Shown here: piece after piece, positions 22,852 through 32,105 of the stretch
Numbering within the stretch: the stretch's first letter is position 1
Layout: each line of letters opens with the position of its first letter
Origin: Sorghum bicolor
Lineage: Eukaryota; Streptophyta; Magnoliopsida; Poales; Poaceae
Reading direction: 5' to 3'
Assembly (NCBI RefSeq): GCF_000003195.3
Contig: NC_012873.2
Coordinates: 19,391,161-19,455,160 of the forward strand
DNA length: 64,000 nt
Position numbers and translations under genes: made by a program
Notes under the pieces: model-generated
Databases searched by the model: none
The model's input: only the letters and a program-made list of their open reading frames with translations
Told to the model about the DNA's origin: nothing

Positions 22852-23520
22852 TCATGCTGGAATAGGCAAAGGTTGCAACTCTCCAGCGGATTTGAGATGA
22901 ATAGCTTTGACCTTTCGGCATGTGTCGCATTGAGCCACATAACGGGCTATTTCTATCTTCATTTTGGTCCACCAAAACTTTTGCTTCAGGTCCTGATACA
23001 TTTTATTGCTCCCCGGATGAATAGAATATCTGGTAGTATGAGCTTCATCCAGGATTTGCTGACGTAGCTCAGGTACCTTTGGAACTAACCGGTTTTTGAA
23101 CCAGATTACTCCTGCATCATCCACCTTAAAGTCTGTGGGTGCTCTATTAGAAATTTTCTCTTTAAGATATTTCATGCCTTTGTCTTCCTTTTGTGCCTCT
23201 ATGATTTGAGCTTCAAGATTGAAATCAATCTTTAGATTGGCAAGGCTTCCTTGGGAAATCATTTCTATCCCCAGGTTCTCTAGCTCTTGGCACAAAGGTA
23301 TATCTGTAGGCGTCACTGTTAAGCAATTACAGTGAGCCTTACGACTGAGGGCATCAGCTACTACATTCGCCTTGCCAGGGTGATAATGTACCTCAAGGTC
23401 GTAATCTTTGATCAATTCTAGCCACCTTCGCTGGCGCATATTAAGTTCAGCTTGAGTAAAGATGTACTTCAAGCTCTTGTGATCTGTGTATAGATGACAA
23501 GTGTTCCCCAACAGATAATG
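22852..23520 (-). pseudogene. Element B RNase H end and integrase zinc domain
   Basis: The frame 23511-22852 carries the last part of RNase H ([14 protein letters not shown] ... [16 protein letters not shown], with catalytic-site Asp residues) and a linker. The HHCC zinc module of integrase follows ([16 protein letters not shown] ... CDTCRKVK). The TGA at 22852-22854 replaces a codon directly before the integrase core. The upstream part of RNase H lies at 32106-32370, on the far side of element C. Confidence 0.88.
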
Positions 23521-23525
23521 GCGCC
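23521..23525. repeat. Target-site duplication of element C (left)
   Basis: GCGCC, repeated at 32101-32105. Confidence 0.95.
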
Positions 23526-25028
23526 TGTTGACGGTCCTTAAGTACTAAAATTAATAATCAAATAAACATGAAAAAGGATCAATATGAAACAAACATCTAG
23601 AATTGGGGTTTTATCTGATAGAATTCCACGAGCTTTGGTGTTTATCTATTTCTGCAGGGGTTTATCAGAAAATATGGAGAGAAGGTCCACATGTCATGTT
23701 TACAACAAGATAATTACGTGCCGCGCAATTTTCCTCAATCTAGAAGGATGCAGAAGCCACGGGAACGAACGGGACGCGAATCGGGCTCGGGAGCTGGGCG
23801 GCCGCCCACCCCCCTTGGGCGCCCGCCCTGGCCAAGAGGCCAATCAGGACTCTGCTTCGGGGCAAGACTCCACCGACCTAAAGGATCAATCTAAACCATA
23901 CAATCTATGTCGGTTTGATCCAATGGCTCACGTTCACTTGAGGGGACTATAAAACCAGACCCCCTAGCCCCTGGAGGAGGGGAGGAGAAATCATTATTCA
24001 GAGGTAGCCATCAAAGTTAGGGTTTAGATCTCTCTCCCACAGAGAATTAGAATTAGCTACTCCCTAATCCTTCAAGTTTAGAGGTTGATTAGATAGCAAT
24101 TAGAGAAGTAGAGCACTACGCTCTGTATTCGGATCTTCGGTAATAAAGATTGGTATTATTCATATCTTTCTCTAATTCTATTGTTCTAATTGCATTATGT
24201 TTCTAATTATTATGTTCTTAGTTTGCTCTAGTTCTATATTTGATATAGTTCTAATTGATAATGAGTTTATGTATAAGTTTGCAAAGCGCTTAGCTCTTGA
24301 CGCGAGGGAGTTAGGTGATAGATCACATGTGAGCGTGGTGCTTAGATGTTATTTATCTGCAAATGTATCCTATTGGCCGAGTCGTGTGGTAGTTCGCGAT
24401 AGTGATAGCTTCATTGATTCTTATATAGTCCACCCTCCGTTGATAGGACAGGCAGAACCGGTATTGTGGAGTAAGTCATGCGATGTTCTGATTTACTTTA
24501 TCAATGTTCCTTATACATGAATGAAGAGTCTTTTATGCTATATATGATCTTGTAGATAACTAGAGTAGATTATGACTTAGTAGTTAGTAGATAACTTAGA
24601 ATCCATTCTCTAGCTAATCCGACATCACCTACATATATGAGGAGTAGTCTATTTTCTAATCGCTGTGCTCTTTATCCCATGAACTTATACTTTATTATCA
24701 TTATCTTTATGGTTTACCCCCTGCTAAAGTAAGTGACTGTGTGACGAGTTTCTCATTAGTAATCATGTTCTTGCAAGTTTATCTCTAGTCTATGCCTTGA
24801 TAGATTTTGCCCCTTTGATTTAATTCCATCTTCTTTAGATCCCTAGAGCAAAATTATAAATAACGATACCTGGAATACTTATCCTGGTGAAATGCTACAA
24901 TGAGGTGTTTTATCTGAGCGCTTGCGGATAGAATAGATTATTTTCTAGAGAGCCTTTACATTTATCGATACCTTTGTACACTCTGGCGCCATGCTAGGGA
25001 TTCTAAGTGGGGTTAGCTAGTGTCAACA
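23526..25028 (+). repeat. 5' LTR of element C
   Basis: Starts TGTTGACGGTCC and ends TAGTGTCAACA. A GC module (23796-23830, GGGCGGCCGCCC then GGGCGCCCGCCC) lies about 120 bp upstream of a TATA box (TATAAAA, 23948-23954). The 3' LTR at 30590-32100 differs by small indels (an 11-14-base insertion near 32061 and a few bases near 24640). Confidence 0.95.
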
Positions 25029-25036
25029 AGCATTTC

Positions 25037-25054
25037 TGGCGCCGTTGCCGGGGA
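25037..25054 (+). promoter_or_regulatory. Primer-binding site of element C (tRNA-Asp)
   Basis: TGGCGCCGTTGCCGGGGA is an exact complement of the 3' end of plant tRNA-Asp (GTC) with CCA, eight bases inside the LTR. Confidence 0.92.
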
Positions 25055-25373
25055 TCATTATAGAAGTCATACGAGTCTCAGGAATAAGTCATAAAAGGGA
25101 ACAAAAGGGTAATATTAAGGAAGCCAGAAAATCAATCAAGGTTATTCATATAAAATATTAGACTAGACTATAGAGAAATAATTGCATAAAAACAGCTACT
25201 AAGTGAGAAATCATAACAAGGCACCGCTACTTTGGCAGGTTCACCCTGTTGTTTTTCTATGTTTATATTTTTATACAGGGTATAACAGGATTGACTTTGG
25301 GTACACTCAACTCTTCATCATCAGAACCAAAGCAATCAAGAGAAGAAGAAGCTAGCTACCAATTGCTGAAGCT
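25055..25373 (+). other. Element C 5' leader
   Basis: Untranslated leader between primer site and Gag start. No conserved feature recognised. Confidence 0.6.
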
Positions 25374-27269
25374 ATGGCACAAAAGACCTTGCAAGAATTC
25401 TCTGCTCCAAGTCTTGACAACATTCCAACTGGTCCAAGATTTGTAGTAGAAGGAATACCCGAGTTTGAGCTCAAGTCAAGCCTCATCAATTTGGTACAAG
25501 CTACACAATTCAGTGGAAAGGCACATGAAGATGCCAGTGCACACTTGCAGAATTTCTTAGAGATTGAAAGCACAATCCACATCAATGGAGTTGACAAAGA
25601 CGTCATACTGCTTCGCCTTTTTCCATTCTCACTAGAAGGAAAAGCGAGGAAGTGGTTCTACACTCATCAAGATAACATCAACAACTGGACGAACTTGTCA
25701 GATGCCTTTCTATCAAAGTTTTTCCGTATAGGCAAAACAACTGCCTTAAGAGGAAATATTGTCAGTTTCCAACAGCAGAAGACAGAAACCATTTCAGAAG
25801 CATGGGAGCGTTTTCAGGGATACATATCAGATTGTCCTCACCATGGAATGGCCACATGGTTACTTATGCAGACCTTCTACCATGGATTAACCCTGAAGGC
25901 TCGTGAGTGCCTAGATGCATCTGCTAAAGGATCATTCTTGGAGCTTACAATTGGAAAAGCAGAGATACTTTTGGATAAGATAGCAGAAAATCAAAGCTGG
26001 TTCCAAGATAAAGCTCAACAATGTCATCAAACTGAAGAAATACCAGAAGAAGTAAATGCATTATCAACTAAGATGGAAAATTTGCTCCATTGGATTGACC
26101 AGAGGGCCAAGTTCAAAGAAGATCACAGGGCCATTGAGACAGCATACAAATATCAACCAACTTCGAGTCAACCCAATAGCAAAGGTATGAATTCAGGTAA
26201 TACTTTCAAGCAACTTTCATTAAAAGAGATAATTGCTCAACAAACCAAAATTAATGATGAAGTTAAACAAAGGCTAGATACAAATGAATCATCTCTAAAA
26301 GATATATATAATAAAATGGATTTTCTACTAACTGCCTTTGATGAGCAAAACACTCTTAATAAAAGGGTAGAGCTTAAATTAATAAAGTTAGCTGCTGCAC
26401 TGCCTATTGCTACTAACCTTGAGCAGGTAAAGAATATAACTACTAGAGGAGGTAAAGCTACCAGAGATCCACCATACCCAAAAGAGAAACAAAGAACATC
26501 AGCACCAGTGCAACCAGCAGTGATAGAAGAAGAAAGCCCAGTTGAAGCAGAAGATCTGCTACAACCACCAAGAACTGGAGAAATGAGGAAAGATTTTTAC
26601 AACACCAACTATTTGCCATTTCCCAGAAGAAACAGAGGACTGCAGTCGGATGAGCAGTTTGGTAAGTTTGTAGAGGTCATTCAGAAATTATATGTCAACA
26701 TACCTCTGCTCGATGCCATACAGGTACCTACATATGCAAAGTACATCAGAGATATTCTTAACAAGAAGAGACCACTGCCCACCACTGAGGTTATCAAGCT
26801 GACAGAAGAATGTAGTGCGGCCATCCTCAACAAGCCACCAAAGAAGAAGGAAGATCCAGGATGCCCCACTATTGATTGCTCGATCGGAAACCAACACTTC
26901 AACAATGCACTTTGTGATCTCGGAGCAAATGTCAGTGTGATGCCAGCATCAGTCTACAAAAAGCTTGATCATGCAGCCTTAGAACCAACATCAATGTGTC
27001 TACAACTAGCGGATCAATCGGTTCGACACCCGTTGGGCATCGCCGAGAACATTCCAGTCAAGATCAGAGATTTCCTTGTGCCAGTAGACTTCGTAGTACT
27101 GGACATGAGTCCTGACTCAAAAGTATCCATCATCCTTGGAAGGCCATTTCTGAGCACTGCCAATGCCCACATTGATGTCGGGAAGGGAGAAATCAAGTTT
27201 AACATAAACGGACAAGAAGAACGCTTCACATTCAAACCCAGACCAGAGAGAGACTCTACAGTGAAATAA
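25374..27269 (+). CDS. Element C Gag-protease polyprotein
   Basis: A 631-codon intact frame. Residues about 1-220 match Athila-type Gag and are clearly homologous to element A (GKAHEDASAHLQNFLEIE, LRLFPFSLEGKARKWFY, AWERFQGYISDCPHHGM). Unlike element A no CCHC zinc knuckle is present. The C-terminal third holds a retropepsin-like domain: ALCDLGANVSVMP near residue 511 and ILGRPFLS near 586. The active site reads D-L-G in place of D-T/S-G, which casts doubt on catalysis. The intact frame points to a young element. Only one protease domain is present, against two in element A. Confidence 0.88.
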   Translation: MAQKTLQEFSAPSLDNIPTGPRFVVEGIPEFELKSSLINLVQATQFSGKAHEDASAHLQNFLEIESTIHINGVDKDVILLRLFPFSLEGKARKWFYTHQDNINNWTNLSDAFLSKFFRIGKTTALRGNIVSFQQQKTETISEAWERFQGYISDCPHHGMATWLLMQTFYHGLTLKARECLDASAKGSFLELTIGKAEILLDKIAENQSWFQDKAQQCHQTEEIPEEVNALSTKMENLLHWIDQRAKFKEDHRAIETAYKYQPTSSQPNSKGMNSGNTFKQLSLKEIIAQQTKINDEVKQRLDTNESSLKDIYNKMDFLLTAFDEQNTLNKRVELKLIKLAAALPIATNLEQVKNITTRGGKATRDPPYPKEKQRTSAPVQPAVIEEESPVEAEDLLQPPRTGEMRKDFYNTNYLPFPRRNRGLQSDEQFGKFVEVIQKLYVNIPLLDAIQVPTYAKYIRDILNKKRPLPTTEVIKLTEECSAAILNKPPKKKEDPGCPTIDCSIGNQHFNNALCDLGANVSVMPASVYKKLDHAALEPTSMCLQLADQSVRHPLGIAENIPVKIRDFLVPVDFVVLDMSPDSKVSIILGRPFLSTANAHIDVGKGEIKFNINGQEERFTFKPRPERDSTVK

Positions 27270-27825
27270 GTTCATGAAGAACCACTGGAGACACCATCTC
27301 CGGAGGAAGGTAACTCAGAAGATTAAAAGATTTGGAGGTCCAGCTTGGGGGACCTAAAAATCCCAAACCCACACCGGGAGGTAAATCGGTAATTATCCGC
27401 ATTATTAATTTTCTCATATTTAAATTCTTGCATAATTAATTCTTGCATTAGTCATAGCATAATTATAATAATCAAAAAGCCCCATATAAATAATATTCGT
27501 GGTGTGTAACAACCCATATTATTAATTATTATGGAGGCACAAAAATATTTTCCAATATCATTTTCAATAAATTTCGATTCTCATAGATTTTCCTGCATTA
27601 TATTTAATCATATTTATCTTCTAGAAGCATGACCCACACTCTTTGGGTCCCACATGTCATACACTTCATCTCACATACATCCCATCACATAATTTCATCC
27701 ACCAATATGTTTCCACTCACCTGACATCTTTCCACCGTCCAACCACTACCAACACAATATTATTCTGCGTGAGATCAAAGCAAGGAAGCAAGTGGAGGAG
27801 GCACACCCAGGATGGGCATCACAAG
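27270..27825 (+). other. Element C spacer between the two genes
   Basis: AT-rich, no coding sequence recognised. It begins with a GGGGGACC stretch just after Gag and leads into the internal promoter-like block. Confidence 0.6.
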
Positions 27826-27884
27826 TGGGCGCCCGCCCACCTACCAAGGGCGCCCGCCCTGTCCCCTTTTCCTCCTATAAAAGG
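27826..27884 (+). promoter_or_regulatory. Internal promoter-like block of element C
   Basis: GGGCGCCCGCCC twice (27828-27839 and 27849-27860), then a TATA box CTATAAAAGG (TATAAAAG 27876-27883) and a CT-rich stretch with CACACAAACACTCC. The paired GC motif is the same module that lies upstream of the TATA box in the LTRs of elements C and A. About 335 bp lie between this TATA and the start of the second gene. Confidence 0.6.
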
Positions 27885-28193
27885 CCACCTCCAGCTCCCC
27901 TTCTCTTCACACAAACACTCCAGAAAACCACACAAGTTTCAGTTTCCCGAGAAGGAGTTCTTGTAGTGAAGAGAAGAGAGTAGAGAGAAAGAGGAGAGTG
28001 GAAGGAAGGTTGGAGTTCTTTTGAGAGAGTGATTGTCACCTAGCAAGTAGTGATCCCGTTGTCCAAGCGGAAGTAAAAGTTGTTTAGGGGGAGGCTCTAC
28101 CAAAATAGAAACTTGTCTTGAACGATTAACCCCTGGACTACTGACACTCGGACAGCTGACCACTAACATTTTCTCTCACATTTTCCACCAGTT

Positions 28194-29042
28194 GTGTTTT
28201 TGCCAACTTTTGTTTGCATGATGTTTAAGAAGGTGAAGAATGCAGGGAAGGCTCTCAAGAACATTGGTACAAGGAGTTCAACCCGACACTCCTCACAGCC
28301 ATCAGAGATGAGCGTCGACCCGACACCCACACAAGCTCCATCATCTTCATCAGGCCAGCAAGTCAAGGTCCTTCCCAAGATAGGAGACCTTGGACTGAAG
28401 ACCCGAATAGAGAAGGAAGTTTATCAGCAATTGAAGAACAAGGATTTCATTCACACCCCTATTATCGATCCAATCCTACTACGAGAAACAGCAACACCAG
28501 TGAACCAGAGAACTCCACAGCGAGTGGCATCTGAAAGGATAACCACTCACCGAGAACGCACTTTGTATGGAGCTGACCCTGGACCAGAAGAAGCAGCGCA
28601 CCTGCATTATTGCGATTACAATCCACGAGTCCTTCGAGACCCATGGGCTCGTCATGCACAACCACAAGAGCCAACAGAAGAGACATGGCCGGAGAGCCAA
28701 GATCACCAGTTGACAAACCCGCCTTTCCATACGGGCAGGTACTCCACTGATCCATATGGAGTTTCAGGATCCAGACCTCCACCCCAATTTGATGCAGGAC
28801 GATACTCCGACGCCTCCTACGCCTTCACGAATGACTACTATCAAGAGGCCGGTGCTTTCTTCACTCGTACCGACAACACCCTCCTCGACATCCAGAACAC
28901 GCAAGCAGAACATGGAAGACTCCTGGAAGAGCAACAAAAAAGGAACCAGGACCATGCCGCTGTGGTACAAGAGCTGAGACAAGATACAACAACAATGAAC
29001 GATAACATCACAACCATGATGCGGTTCTGGAACATCGGGTAA
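28194..29042 (+). CDS. Element C second open reading frame, unknown function
   Basis: A 282-codon intact frame; the ATG at 28221 (MFKKVKNAGKALK) may be the real start because it begins a basic, folded-looking N-terminus. Residues about 20-70 are Ser/Thr/Pro-rich. The middle is acidic and Tyr/Asp-rich with repeated GRYS-D-Y motifs (TGRYSTDPYG, AGRYSDASYA). The last ~70 residues form a Gln/Glu/Asp-rich likely coiled coil. No reverse transcriptase, protease, zinc or membrane motif is seen. I do not recognise the family. It may be a structural or accessory protein made from a separate transcript started at the internal promoter (inference). Confidence 0.65.
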   Translation: MFLPTFVCMMFKKVKNAGKALKNIGTRSSTRHSSQPSEMSVDPTPTQAPSSSSGQQVKVLPKIGDLGLKTRIEKEVYQQLKNKDFIHTPIIDPILLRETATPVNQRTPQRVASERITTHRERTLYGADPGPEEAAHLHYCDYNPRVLRDPWARHAQPQEPTEETWPESQDHQLTNPPFHTGRYSTDPYGVSGSRPPPQFDAGRYSDASYAFTNDYYQEAGAFFTRTDNTLLDIQNTQAEHGRLLEEQQKRNQDHAAVVQELRQDTTTMNDNITTMMRFWNIG

Positions 29043-30550
29043 GACCCACGTCAACATCCAGCTTGGGGGAGTTCCTCCCTAATTTATCAAGTAAGTTTTT
29101 ATTTGCTCTTCTTATTTATTCTATTCTGTCTTAGTATTTTATTTATCTTAAAAGAAAAACTTAGAAAACCAAATAAATATTTTCTTACTTTAATTTACTG
29201 CACTTTATAAACATGAAAACAAAATAAAAAGAGTGTGTAGATAAGTGTGCTTTATTTTCTTGCTAAGTTTAATCTCTAGAAAAAACAAAAAGACCAAAAA
29301 GATGCATGATGGAAATGATGAACAGTTGCTCTGTTTGCTTACTTACAAGTACCTAACTTTTACATTAGAGTTCTTCCAGGAATTACTAAAACTGAATTTA
29401 CTATCTTTGGGAAGCATAAAACTAAAGTCTAGGTAAGAGAAAGGCATGATATAAAGTTGAGCTACTGTTTATCTTGTTCCTACTACACCAAGTTCTGGAG
29501 ATTTATTTTGAAAACATACAAATCACATGATGAGTTCCTAGCATAACAAAATTACCTACCACAGCCATACTTGCTATAACATCTTTTACTATATTTACAT
29601 TGAGTTTGATCGAGCTGTGTCGACCCTTAGGAGCTTTTCATGTGGTTAAATTAAGATATTCACTTGCACACATCTACCACAGCATCCACCACCATTCATT
29701 AAAATTGCTAAAAATATTATCACTCACTGTCCCAAGTATTGTTATTCTCTCTCTCTAAAAAGATTCAATGCAGAAGAGGCATGGGTTATGCAAAAATATA
29801 CGAGGAAATAAAAAGGGGCAAGTGCCCGAAAACCTCGGAAAAGAAAGAAAAAGAGTGAGACGAGAGGTAAAAATGGACAAGTGTCCGAAGTAGAATTAGG
29901 GGTACAAAGATGCCCACTTGAGCGGAAAAAAAATGGACAAGTGTCCGACAGTAGAATTAGGGGTATCTACTACCCACCTGAAAAAAAGAAAGAGAAAAGA
30001 AAAGAAAAAGATAGCCCATGTTCTCCCAAGGCAAAGATCAAAGAGGAGGAGAAATAGCAATATGAGGAGCAATGAGAACTCAGTTTTATTATCACTTATG
30101 CATTTTCACTATCATTTACTCCACCACACATGCACATCTTGATTTAATTATATGCTGAGTTCCTTTGGATCCATGGCTCGATTAGACAACATATGTATGA
30201 GCTGTTTTCCACTCCTATGAGCTCCACTTAAATATTCTATTAGCTATAGGTAAGTGACATTATGGTAAGGATCCACAAATACCACATATAGAGAGACTTG
30301 AGAGATCATTGCTGGGAACTCTGAGTTTTATTTTGAAAACATATGAAAAACTCTAGAACAAAGGTGAAGTATAGACAAGAGGGATAGTGCTTGACTTAAC
30401 TATTTTGTCTTTTGATTACTTAAGATTTAAGTGCAGGTACTAAACTCCATAACACTTCACTCTAATCTGGAAGAATTTTTATGTAAAAGCATGTGTGCCT
30501 GTCAGGAAAGAAAACATCGAAGCAACTCCTGATCCGTCTAAGTTTAGCTA
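29043..30550 (+). other. Element C 3' noncoding region
   Basis: No coding sequence. It contains three tandem ~60-bp units with palindromes (29816-29946) and is homologous to the relic at 42051-43448 and, less closely, to 9291-11328 of element A. Confidence 0.75.
29816..29946. repeat. Tandem ~60-bp units with 12-bp palindromes
   Basis: GGGCAAGTGCCC (29816-29827), GGACAAGTGTCC (29875-29886) and GGACAAGTGTCC (29935-29946) recur at 59 and 60 bp. The G-C to A-T change in the third position is matched on the other arm. Element A has one copy at 9980-9991. Confidence 0.8.
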
Positions 30551-30589
30551 TTTGCTCAGGGACGAGCAAAGGGTAAGCTTGGGGGAGTT
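30551..30589 (+). promoter_or_regulatory. Polypurine tract and stem-loop of element C
   Basis: Stem TTTGCTC (30551-30557) and GAGCAAA (30564-30570), loop AGGGAC, followed by AAGCTTGGGGGAGTT that abuts the 3' LTR. Confidence 0.82.
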
Positions 30590-32100
30590 TGTTGACGGTC
30601 CTTAAGTACTAAAATTAATAATCAAATAAACATGAAAAAGGAGCAATATGAAACAAACATCTAGAATTAGGGTTTTATCTGATAGAATTCCACGAGCTTT
30701 GGTGTTTATCTATTTATGCAGGGGTTTATCAGAAAATATGGAGAGAAGGTCCACATGTCATGTTTACAACAAGATAATTATGTGCCGCGCAATTTTCCTC
30801 AATCTAGAAGGATCCAGAAGCCACAGGAACAAACGGGACGCGAATCGGGCTCGGGAGCTGGGCGGCCGCCCACCCCCCTTGGGCGCCCGCCCTGGCCAAG
30901 AGGCCAATCAGGACTCTGCTTCGGGGCAAGACTCCACCGACCTAAAGGATCAATCTAAACCATACAATCTATGTCGGTTTGATCCAATGGCTCACGTTCA
31001 CTTGAGGGGACTATAAAACCAGACCCCCTAGCCCCTGGAGGAGGGGAGGAGAAATCATTATTCAGAGGTAGCCATCAAAGTTAGGGTTTAGATCTCTCTC
31101 CCACAGAGAATTAGAATTAGCTACTCCCTAATCCTTCAAGTTTAGAGGTGATTAGATAGCAATTAGAGAAGTAGAGCACTACGCTCTGGATTCGGATCTT
31201 CGGTAATAAAGATTGGTATTATTCATATCTTTCTCTAATTCTATTGTTCTAATTGCATTATGTTTCTAATTATTATGTTCTTAGTTTGCTCTAGTTCTAT
31301 ATTTGATATAGTTCTAATTGATAATGAGTTTATGTATAAGTTTGCAAAGCGCTTAGCTCTTGACGCGAGGGAGTTAGGTGATAGATCACATGTGAGCGTG
31401 GTGCTTAGATGTTATTTATCTGCAAATGTATCCTATTGGCCGAGTCGTGTGGTAGTTCGCGATAGTGACAGCTTCGTTGATTCTTATATAGTCCACCCTC
31501 CGTTGATAGGACAGGCAGAACCGGTATTGTGGAGTAAGTCATGCGATATTCTGATTTACTTTATCAATGTTCCTTATACATGAATGAAGAGTATTTTATG
31601 CTATATATGATCTTGTAGATAACTAGAGTAGATTATGACTTAGTAGTTAGTAGATAACTTAGAATCCATTCTCTCGCTAATCCGACATCACCTACATATA
31701 TGAGTAGTCTATTTTCTAATCGCTGTGCTCTTTATCCCATGAACTTATACTTTATTATCATTATCTTTATGGTTTACCCCCTGCTAAAGTAAGTGACTGT
31801 GTGACGAGTTTCTCATTAGTAATCATGTTCTTGCAAGTTTATCTCTAGTCTATGCCTTGATAGATTTTGCCCCTTTGATTTAATTCCATCTTCTTTAGAT
31901 CCCTAGAGCAAAATTATAAATAACGATACCTGGAATACTTATCCTGGTGAAATGCTACAATGAGGTGTTTTATCTGTGCGCTTGCGGATAGAATAGATTA
32001 TTTTCTAGAGAGCCTTTACATTTATAAATACCTTTGTACACTCTGGCGCCATGCTAGGGATGACAACCTAGTATCTAAGTGGTGTTAGCTAGTGTCAACA
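30590..32100 (+). repeat. 3' LTR of element C
   Basis: 1511 bp copy of 23526-25028; TATAAAA at 31012-31018; ends TGTCAACA followed by the GCGCC duplication. Confidence 0.95.
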
Positions 32101-32105
32101 GCGCC
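32101..32105. repeat. Target-site duplication of element C (right)
   Basis: GCGCC, partner of 23521-23525. Confidence 0.95.

Larger units (their letters stand above)
23526..32100 (+). mobile_element. Element C: RT-less Athila-like Ty3/gypsy retrotransposon with internal promoter
   Basis: A complete plus-strand insertion in the RNase H coding region of element B. LTRs are 1503 and 1511 bp, with GCGCC duplications, a perfect tRNA-Asp primer site, a Gag-protease gene, a second gene of unknown function preceded by a promoter-like segment, and a polypurine tract. It has no reverse transcriptase, RNase H or integrase. LTR ends, promoter region and 3' tail are related to elements A and D, so these form a group of non-autonomous elements that presumably borrow Athila-lineage enzymes (inference). 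Confidence 0.93.

Noticed and set aside
29816..29946. Regular repeats considered as a CRISPR array
   Set aside because: Plant nuclear DNA, only three units, and the spacers are themselves similar; these are tandem repeats inside a retrotransposon.
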